Positions 1 through 5,403 of a stretch of DNA of 7,189 nt are shown piece after piece. The position numbers and the translations under genes were made by a program. Within the stretch, counting starts at the first letter, position 1. Every line of letters begins with the position of its first letter. This DNA is from DRQF01 sp964559135. Its GTDB lineage: Bacteria; Planctomycetota; GCA-002687715; DRQF01. The stretch covers positions 1-7,189 of the forward strand of contig CAZLGG010000153.1 of the NCBI GenBank assembly GCA_964559135.1, given 5' to 3'. The notes beneath the pieces are model-generated. The model was not told the origin of the DNA, did no database searches, and was given only the letters and a program-made list of their open reading frames with translations.

Positions 1-56
1 CCAAGAAGAGGGCGGAGGGGGAGGGTCCCATTCCAGCGGACGTGCGTGGGGTCTGC

Positions 57-76
57 GGTCTCCTCGCGAGGAGACC
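57..76. repeat. Perfect 20-bp palindrome upstream of mscS
   Basis: The ten bases GGTCTCCTCG are followed at once by their exact reverse complement, giving a fully symmetric 20-bp site centred on TCGCGA. It ends 83 bp before the mscS start codon and 3 bp before a weak -35-like element. As DNA it could be an operator for a dimeric regulator. As RNA it would fold into an 8-bp stem with a CGCG loop. A competing pairing exists between 46-54 and 72-79 (8 bp with one bulged G). No T-run follows, so it is not a typical terminator. The symmetry is seen directly; any function is inference. Confidence 0.6.
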
Positions 77-79
77 CAC

Positions 80-108
80 TTGGGGTCGAGGCGGTCTGGC
101 GACAGAAT
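80..108 (+). promoter_or_regulatory. Weak candidate sigma-70-type promoter for mscS
   Basis: TTGGGG at 80-85 and CAGAAT at 103-108 are separated by 17 bp. The first matches only the TTG of the -35 consensus and the second matches four of six bases of the -10 consensus. The position, about 50 bp before the start codon and just after the palindrome, is sensible for mscS. Chance matches of this quality are common, and the organism's consensus is unknown, so this is tentative. Confidence 0.2.
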
Positions 109-148
109 CGGGCCGCATCGCGCCCCACGTTCCATCTCCAAGACTTCC

Positions 149-153
149 AGGAG
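149..153 (+). promoter_or_regulatory. Ribosome binding site of mscS
   Basis: AGGAG lies 6 nt before the ATG at 160. It decides the start of mscS in favour of this ATG over the GTG at 46 in the same open frame, because translation from 160 begins exactly at a signal peptide. Confidence 0.7.
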
Positions 154-159
154 CAACCC

Positions 160-1416
160 ATGTTCTCTTCGCGCATCCTGCCCCGGGCGATCGTCCTCGG
201 GTTCCTACTCTTCCTATCCACGCCCCTTCGGGCTCAGTCCTTGACCGACCCGTCGGCCACGATCGACCAACTCGAGACGAGGTTGCAGGCGGCTGACAAG
301 GAAGCCGTGGCCGCCGCGATGACCGCTTGGGTCGATCGCGTCCGCGCCAAGGAAGCGGAGCTCGTCACGCTCGTGGAGAAGCGTTCCTCCACCGAAGGCG
401 ACGCGAAGAGCCGTCTCGAAGAACAGATCGACGCCTTGCGCGTCGAACGCGATGCACTGGCCGACAAGGCGATGGTGCTCGTGAAGGCTGCGAAAGCTCA
501 GGGCGTCGAGGGGGCCGACGCCAACGAGGCGTTTCTTTCCGGGCTCTCCACCCACCTGGACCTGAAGGACCCGAACGCTCTGTTGACGTTCGCCCTCAAC
601 TGGATCAAGTCGCCTCAGGGAGGCATCAAGTGGGGCCTCAATATCCTCGCCTTCTTCGCGATCATCATCGGCTTCAAGATTCTCTCGAAGATCGCCGGGA
701 GCGTCGTCGCCAAGACCATGAAGGCGTCACGCATGGAGGTGTCGGACCTCTTGCGGGACTTCTTCATCAACACGGTGAGGAAGACGGTCTACTTCATCGG
801 CATCATGATGGCTCTCGGCCAGATCGGGATCGACATCGGCCCCCTCCTCGCCGGCATCGGCGTCATGGGTTTCGTCGTGGGTTTCGCCCTCCAAGGCACC
901 CTCAGCAACTTCGCGTCAGGCATCATGATTCTGCTCTACCGCCCCTATGACATCGGCGACGTGGTGTCCGCGGCCGGCGCCACCGGCAAGGTCACGGCCA
1001 TGAGTCTCGTCTCCACGACTCTGACCACCCCGGACAACCAGATCGTCGTGATCCCGAACTCCTCGATCTGGGGCGGCGTCATCACCAACATCACCGGCAA
1101 CGACACCCGCCGCGTCGATCTCGTCTTCGGCATCGGGTACGAGGACGACATCGGTCTGGCGCTGCGGGTCCTCGAAGACATCGTGACGAACCACCCGAAG
1201 GTTCTGAAGAGCCCGGCGCCCGTCGTGCAACTCCACGAACTGGCGGATTCCTCGGTGAATTTCGTGGTGCGTCCCTGGTCCAAGACTTCGGACTACTGGA
1301 CCGTCTACTGGGACATCACCAAGGAAGTAAAGGAGCGCTTCGACAAGGAAGGCCTCTCGATCCCCTACCCGCAGCAGGACATCCATCTCCACGGTCTGCC
1401 CACTGACGCAGCCTGA
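160..1416 (+). CDS. mscS: MscS-family mechanosensitive ion channel with periplasmic coiled-coil domain
   Basis: This 418-residue small-conductance mechanosensitive channel would sit in the inner membrane and open under membrane tension to release solutes on osmotic downshock. Residues 1-25 form a signal peptide (basic start, hydrophobic core, LRA|QS-like cleavage). Residues about 28-135 are charged and helical with coiled-coil character, probably periplasmic. Hydrophobic segments follow at about 156-178, 205-222 and 227-260. The third is the pore helix, with the hallmark GFALQGTLSNFASG (241-254). The beta domain contains the family pattern VIPNSSIWGGVITN (297-310), and the C-terminus ends in the usual SIPYPQQDIH (400-409). 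E. coli MscS is 286 residues, so the extra length is the N-terminal region. Leucines 105 and 109 of the E. coli pore seal align with Phe238 and Phe242 here, and the Gly113 hinge is kept as Gly246. The frame is open upstream of 160, but the RBS and signal peptide fix the start. Family assignment is secure; the sensing role of the N-terminal domain is inferred. Confidence 0.93.
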   Translation: MFSSRILPRAIVLGFLLFLSTPLRAQSLTDPSATIDQLETRLQAADKEAVAAAMTAWVDRVRAKEAELVTLVEKRSSTEGDAKSRLEEQIDALRVERDALADKAMVLVKAAKAQGVEGADANEAFLSGLSTHLDLKDPNALLTFALNWIKSPQGGIKWGLNILAFFAIIIGFKILSKIAGSVVAKTMKASRMEVSDLLRDFFINTVRKTVYFIGIMMALGQIGIDIGPLLAGIGVMGFVVGFALQGTLSNFASGIMILLYRPYDIGDVVSAAGATGKVTAMSLVSTTLTTPDNQIVVIPNSSIWGGVITNITGNDTRRVDLVFGIGYEDDIGLALRVLEDIVTNHPKVLKSPAPVVQLHELADSSVNFVVRPWSKTSDYWTVYWDITKEVKERFDKEGLSIPYPQQDIHLHGLPTDAA

Positions 1417-1430
1417 ACCGGCGCACCTTC

Positions 1431-2741
1431 TCAGAGAAGCCAGGCGGGGTGCTCGACGCGGATGTCGAGCCCCCGCCGTTTCACGCCCTGTCGCCACTGC
1501 ATCAGACACCCGGGGTTGCCGGTGAAGAGAACCTGGGCGCCGCTGCGTTCCAACTGATCGAGCTTCTTCTCGAGGATCGCGCGGCTCTGTTCGGGGTAGA
1601 GATACCCGTGAATTCCGGCCGCCCCGCAGCAGTCCTCGGCCCCTTCCAACGCCACCCACGCGACCCCCGGCGCCCGCGCCATCACGGCGCGGGGGCCCTC
1701 ATCCACGCCCTGAGCATGCAGCAGATGACAGGGCGCGTCATAGGCCGCACGGACGGTCTCCGAGGGCGCAGCCCCCCCCGGACGATAGCCCCGGGGCTCG
1801 AGATCCAGCCGATGGTAGAGATCCAGGATGTCCACCACCTTCTCGGAGAGAGCCCGTGCCGCGGCCGCCCGCCCCGGCCTTCCTTGGAGGAGATGGGGCG
1901 CTTCCGCGAGAGCCGCCCCGCACCCCGCCGCGTCGAGCACGATCCAGTCCGGGTCGTCCGCCAAAAGGACGTCCAGGTTTTTTTCGAGAAGCGCGCGGGC
2001 CAGGGACAGGTCCCCTTCATGGGCGGCGAGGGCTCCGCAACAGGTCTGCGCCTTCGGCACGAGCACCTCGAAGCCCTGGGCGGCCAGAGCCTCCACGGCG
2101 TGGTGTTGCAACGCCCCGAAAAGTTGGGGCATCACGCAACCGGAGAAGTACACGACCCGGCCCCTGTGGGGCGCGCCCGACGAACCAGGCGTGCACCGGG
2201 GGAGAGGCCGGCGCGCCGATCGCCGTGGAATCATGGGGGCGCCCTCGGCGAGGGCGCGCAACGATGTCGGAAGAATCGGAAGCTTGGCGGCCAGGCGATC
2301 CAGGCGGAGCCGTTGCAGCCCGCGGAGGATGGGCGCCACGGCGCGTACCCGGCGGGGGTGGCTCACCAGATGCGTGATGAGGAACCGTCGGAAGGCGCGG
2401 CCGAGGCCGCTTCCGTCCAGTGCCTTCGCGTGCAACTCCTCCCGCGTGGCCTCCAGCATGTGCCGGTAGTCCACGCCCGAAGGACAAAGGCTCTCGCAGG
2501 CGAGGCAGCCCAAGCAGCGATTCAGCGGGCCGGCCGTCTCCGAGTCCCATGCGAGCCGGCCTTCCGTCACCGCGCGCATGAGGTGGATGCGTCCGCGCGG
2601 GCTTTGCGTCTCGTCCCGGGTGACGGCGTAGGTGGGGCAGACCGACAGGCACAAACCGCAGTGGACGCAGTCGAGGGTCTTCTCATAGCGATCGAGGAGC
2701 AAGCGACCCTGGACCTCCGGGGTCGTTTCGGGAGACGTCAT
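1431..2741 (-). CDS. glcF: Glycolate oxidase iron-sulfur subunit GlcF
   Basis: This 436-residue iron-sulfur subunit takes electrons from the flavin subunits of glycolate oxidase and passes them towards the respiratory chain at the cytoplasmic membrane. Two ferredoxin-type 4Fe-4S motifs are complete: Cys25, 28, 31 and 35 (CVHCGLCLSVCP) and Cys76, 79, 82 and 86 (CLGCLACESLCP). Two heterodisulfide-reductase-like cysteine-rich domains follow: SGC (Cys202) with CCG at 234-236, and PCH (Cys338) with CCG at 371-373. GNPGC (408-412) is near the end. E. coli GlcF is 407 residues; the excess is mostly a basic, proline-rich linker around 170-195. I chose the ATG at 2741 because it overlaps the glcE stop in an ATGA arrangement and has GGAG 9 nt upstream (2754-2751). 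The in-frame ATG at 2756 has no recognisable RBS. It is the last gene of the operon and converges on mscS. An A AAA AAC heptamer lies at about residue 257. Related LutA/CCG-domain proteins are the alternative, but the GlcD and GlcE neighbours favour GlcF. Confidence 0.93.
   Translation of the reverse strand: MTSPETTPEVQGRLLLDRYEKTLDCVHCGLCLSVCPTYAVTRDETQSPRGRIHLMRAVTEGRLAWDSETAGPLNRCLGCLACESLCPSGVDYRHMLEATREELHAKALDGSGLGRAFRRFLITHLVSHPRRVRAVAPILRGLQRLRLDRLAAKLPILPTSLRALAEGAPMIPRRSARRPLPRCTPGSSGAPHRGRVVYFSGCVMPQLFGALQHHAVEALAAQGFEVLVPKAQTCCGALAAHEGDLSLARALLEKNLDVLLADDPDWIVLDAAGCGAALAEAPHLLQGRPGRAAAARALSEKVVDILDLYHRLDLEPRGYRPGGAAPSETVRAAYDAPCHLLHAQGVDEGPRAVMARAPGVAWVALEGAEDCCGAAGIHGYLYPEQSRAILEKKLDQLERSGAQVLFTGNPGCLMQWRQGVKRRGLDIRVEHPAWLL
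1443..1477 (+). terminator. 14-bp hairpin after mscS, inside the 3' end of glcF
   Basis: GGCGGGG (1443-1449) and GCTCGAC (1451-1457) pair with GTCGAGC (1464-1470) and CCCCGCC (1471-1477). The stem has 14 base pairs with one bulged T (1450) and a 6-nt loop. It lies 27 nt past the mscS stop codon. The + strand tail is GTTTCAC, so the T-run is poor; it could be an imperfect intrinsic terminator or a 3'-end stabiliser for mscS mRNA. The same bases encode the last residues of GlcF. The structure is visible in the sequence; its use as a terminator is inferred. Confidence 0.4.
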
Positions 2742-3937
2742 GACGCGGGACTCCATGCCGTGCGGCCGGGCGAGAGGATTCCATCCGGGTCGAAGGCGTG
2801 CTTGATGCGCCGGAGAAGCTTCAACTCTCCCGGCGTCGGTCGTCCGTGGCGGTCGGGCGACAAGACCTCATCCATGGGATCGCTGGGGAGGGCCGACCAG
2901 GCTCCGGCCTGGGAGAGGGTGGCGCGAAGGTTCAGGCTTTCCCACCAGGCGTCGTGGTTCTCATTGCGGGCGCTTTCCGTGTAGTGGAGCCGACCCGCGA
3001 GGGCATCGACGATGAGCGCTCCTCCCGAAGCGTTCATGCGGGAACGGAGTCGGTGGGCCGCATCGAGAACGACGGACACCGCTCCTCCCACTTCGAGATG
3101 GCGAGCCCGCCCCTCCGAGAAGGCGACGAGCTCCTGCCAGAACGCCGAAGCCGCGGCCCCGTCCAGCACGTCTTGGGGCGTCCGCAAGCGGTCGATGTCC
3201 TCCCGGGCCCGTTCGAGGGCCTCCGGCGCCCCTTCGAGTTCGACGGCGACGAGAACGGGACGCCCCTCGATCCCCACCGCTTCGCCATCCGCGACCACGA
3301 GCCTCGTCAGCTGATAGGGGAGTGCGCGAAGGCGTCTCACGAGGGGGGCGGGGTCTTCATCCGATGCGAGCGTAAGAATCGAGGTCGAGGCGGCTCGGGG
3401 TCGGGGTGTCAAGCGGAGCGTGATCTCGGTGAGGATCGCCAACGTGCCCTGGCTGCCCGCGAGGAGCCGCACGAGATCGTAGCCGGTGACGTTCTTGACG
3501 ACGCGGCCACCGAAGGCGAGCGCTCGCCCCGCACCGTCCACGCAACGAAGGCCCAGGACTTGATTCTTGGCGGGGCCGAACGCGCCCTCGGAGAAGCTGG
3601 GGGCTCGCCCCACCACGAGTCCTCCCACGGTCCAGGTCGAGGGATCGGGCGCCTCGATGGTGGTGCGCTGACCGGACCCGTTCAGAGCGGCGTTCAGGGC
3701 AGCCAGCGTCATTCCCGGTTGAACCGTGATGGTGAGATCCGTGCGGTCGAACGAGAGCACGCGATCCATGGGAGCCAGGGAAAGGTAGGCGTGCGACGCG
3801 TCACCTGGTCCGAGGGAAGGCGGGATTTCGCCGCCTCCCGGGACGAGACCGGCCCCCTGCCGTCGCGCTTCCCGCACCACTTTCACGACGGTCTGCTCAT
3901 CGAGACCCAGGATGCGTTCGCCCGCGAGGTCTTTCAC
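2738..3937 (-). CDS. glcE: Glycolate oxidase FAD-binding subunit GlcE
   Basis: This 399-residue protein is the second FAD-domain subunit of the glycolate oxidase complex, which needs GlcD, GlcE and GlcF together in E. coli. It has a PCMH/VAO-type FAD-binding domain: GGG at 34-36, TVQPGMTLAALN at 71-82, TVGGLVV at 103-109, and the very typical KNVTGYDLVRLLAGSQGTLA at 148-167 followed by EITLRLTPRP. The C-terminus ends in the usual helical patch with FDPDGILSPGR (382-392 region). E. coli GlcE is about 350 residues, so this one is somewhat longer. Translation starts at GTG (3937-3935), overlapping the glcD stop as GTGA, with GGAG 8 nt upstream (3949-3946). Its own stop overlaps the glcF start by 4 bp. 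These overlaps suggest translational coupling and a fixed subunit ratio. No frameshift or missing motif is seen. The subfamily call rests on the KNVTGYD signature and its place between glcD and glcF. Confidence 0.92.
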   Translation of the reverse strand: MKDLAGERILGLDEQTVVKVVREARRQGAGLVPGGGEIPPSLGPGDASHAYLSLAPMDRVLSFDRTDLTITVQPGMTLAALNAALNGSGQRTTIEAPDPSTWTVGGLVVGRAPSFSEGAFGPAKNQVLGLRCVDGAGRALAFGGRVVKNVTGYDLVRLLAGSQGTLAILTEITLRLTPRPRAASTSILTLASDEDPAPLVRRLRALPYQLTRLVVADGEAVGIEGRPVLVAVELEGAPEALERAREDIDRLRTPQDVLDGAAASAFWQELVAFSEGRARHLEVGGAVSVVLDAAHRLRSRMNASGGALIVDALAGRLHYTESARNENHDAWWESLNLRATLSQAGAWSALPSDPMDEVLSPDRHGRPTPGELKLLRRIKHAFDPDGILSPGRTAWSPAS

Positions 3938-5403
3938 GCGCCGCGCTCCGCGTCGGGAAGGTGAGCCGTCTTGCCTTTCACCGCGGCGCAGGCGCGCGGC
4001 GTCGGCAAGAGCTTACCGGGATTGAGGAGGAGTTCCGGAGACCAGGCCCTCCGGAACCCTTCGAAGGCGGCCAGGTCGTCGTCGTTGAACTGGAGTTTCA
4101 TGTAGGCCCGTTTCTCGACGCCGATTCCATGTTCACCGGAGAGTGCGCCTCCGAGCCCCAGGCAGACCTCGACGATTTCCCGATTGGCGGCGAGGACCCG
4201 GGCGAGTTCGTCCGCATCCCGCCGGTCGTAGCTGATGTTGGGGTGCAGATTGCCTTCCCCCGCATGGAAGACGTTGGCGAGGCGCAGCCCGTGGCGCGCG
4301 CAGATGTCGGTGATGCGTCGGATGGCCTCCTCGAGTTTCGAGCGCGGAACGACGGTGTCCATCACGTAGAGATCCGGCGCCACCCGGCCCATGGCGCCGT
4401 AGGCTCCCTTCCGCCCCCGCCAAAGTCGTTTGCGGTGTTCCTCGTCTTCCGCTTCCTGAATCTCGAGGGCGTCCCCTTCCCGAAAGATGCGTCGGACGAC
4501 CTCACCGTCGTGCTCCACGTCGAGGGGGTGGCCGTGGAGTTCGACGAGAAGCACGGCACCCGCTTCCTTGGGGTAGCCCGCCGCGAACACGGACGACTCC
4601 ACCGCTTCGATGGTGAGACGGTCGAGGGCTTCGATGGCCGAGGCGCGCACGCCCTCGGCGATCATCCGCGAGACGACCCGACACGCCGCGGGAAGGTCGA
4701 CGAAACTCCCCAGCAACGTGGCGACGGTGAGAGGCTTCGGCAGCAGCTTCACCCACAATTCCGTGACGATGCCCAAGGTGCCTTCGCTCCCCGCGAACGA
4801 GCCCAGAAGATCGGGGCCGGAGGCCGCCGGGTGGGGACCGCCCAACTGGAGAATCTCTCCGTCCTCCATGACGACGGTGGCCCCCAGGATGTGAGCGCTG
4901 GTCGGCCCGTAGAGGAGACTGTGGGGGCCGCTCGAGTTCTCCGCCACGTTGCCGCCGAGCGTGCAGGCCATCTGGCTGGAGGGATCGGGGGCGTACATGA
5001 GGCCCCATTCCTTCACGACCAGGGAGAGGTCCAGGTTGACGACGCCGGGTTGCACCCGCGCCATGCGGTCGCTCGCGAGGACTTCGAGGACGTTGTCCAT
5101 CGCGCAGGTGTCGATGAGGACGCCTCCGCTTTCCGGCGGAAGCGCGCCCCCGGAGAGCCCCGTGCCGGCGCCCCGGGGCGTGAACGGAATCTTCGCCTCG
5201 AAGAGCGCGCGCACCGTTTGCGCGACCTGCTCCGTCGTTCGTGGCAACGCGACGGCGAGAGGAGGTTCGTGGAAGTGGGTGAGGGCATCGGACTCGTAGA
5301 CGAGCAGGGAGGCCGCGTCCGTGAGCAGACGATCGGGACCGAGGATGTCTTTCAAGCGTCGACGGAGGGGCCCCTTCAGACGGTGACGTTCATCGGTCGG
5401 CAT
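3934..5403 (-). CDS. glcD: Glycolate oxidase catalytic FAD subunit GlcD
   Basis: This 489-residue flavoprotein should oxidise glycolate to glyoxylate (homologues also use D-lactate or other D-2-hydroxy acids). The N-terminal PCMH-type FAD domain shows PRGAGTGLSGGA (76-87), MACTLGGNVAENSSGPHS (145-162), YGPTSAHILG (165-174) and GSFAGSEGTLGIVTE (201-215). The C-terminal FAD-oxidase domain carries FHAGEGNLHPN (379-389) and SGEHGIGVEKRAYM (422-435), whose histidines belong to the metal/substrate site in this family, then NPGKLLP (461-467). The length matches E. coli GlcD (499 residues). The ATG at 5403 has a strong GGAGG at 5417-5413, 9 nt upstream, lying inside the end of the preceding synthetase gene. 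The two genes overlap by 14 bp, and the stop overlaps glcE by 4 bp. Sequence alone cannot exclude D-lactate or D-2-hydroxyglutarate as the main substrate; the presence of glcE and glcF supports glycolate. Confidence 0.94.
   Translation of the reverse strand: MPTDERHRLKGPLRRRLKDILGPDRLLTDAASLLVYESDALTHFHEPPLAVALPRTTEQVAQTVRALFEAKIPFTPRGAGTGLSGGALPPESGGVLIDTCAMDNVLEVLASDRMARVQPGVVNLDLSLVVKEWGLMYAPDPSSQMACTLGGNVAENSSGPHSLLYGPTSAHILGATVVMEDGEILQLGGPHPAASGPDLLGSFAGSEGTLGIVTELWVKLLPKPLTVATLLGSFVDLPAACRVVSRMIAEGVRASAIEALDRLTIEAVESSVFAAGYPKEAGAVLLVELHGHPLDVEHDGEVVRRIFREGDALEIQEAEDEEHRKRLWRGRKGAYGAMGRVAPDLYVMDTVVPRSKLEEAIRRITDICARHGLRLANVFHAGEGNLHPNISYDRRDADELARVLAANREIVEVCLGLGGALSGEHGIGVEKRAYMKLQFNDDDLAAFEGFRRAWSPELLLNPGKLLPTPRACAAVKGKTAHLPDAERGA

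Noticed and set aside
46..159. Upstream in-frame extension of mscS from the GTG at 46
   Set aside because: It would bury the signal peptide behind 38 non-conserved residues, while the ATG at 160 has AGGAG at ideal spacing.
1426..1438. CTTCTC-A-GAGAAG inverted repeat between the convergent stop codons
   Set aside because: The loop would be one base, and shortening the stem to allow a real loop leaves only about 4 bp. The 1443-1477 hairpin is far stronger.
1449..2984. 511-codon open frame on the + strand, antisense to glcF and the end of glcE
   Set aside because: No recognisable motif and low-complexity Arg/Pro/Gly composition. It runs across two genuine genes with a well-defined GTGA/ATGA junction structure.
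2798..3964. 388-codon open frame on the + strand, antisense to glcE
   Set aside because: No motifs or hydrophobic pattern; a shadow of glcE.
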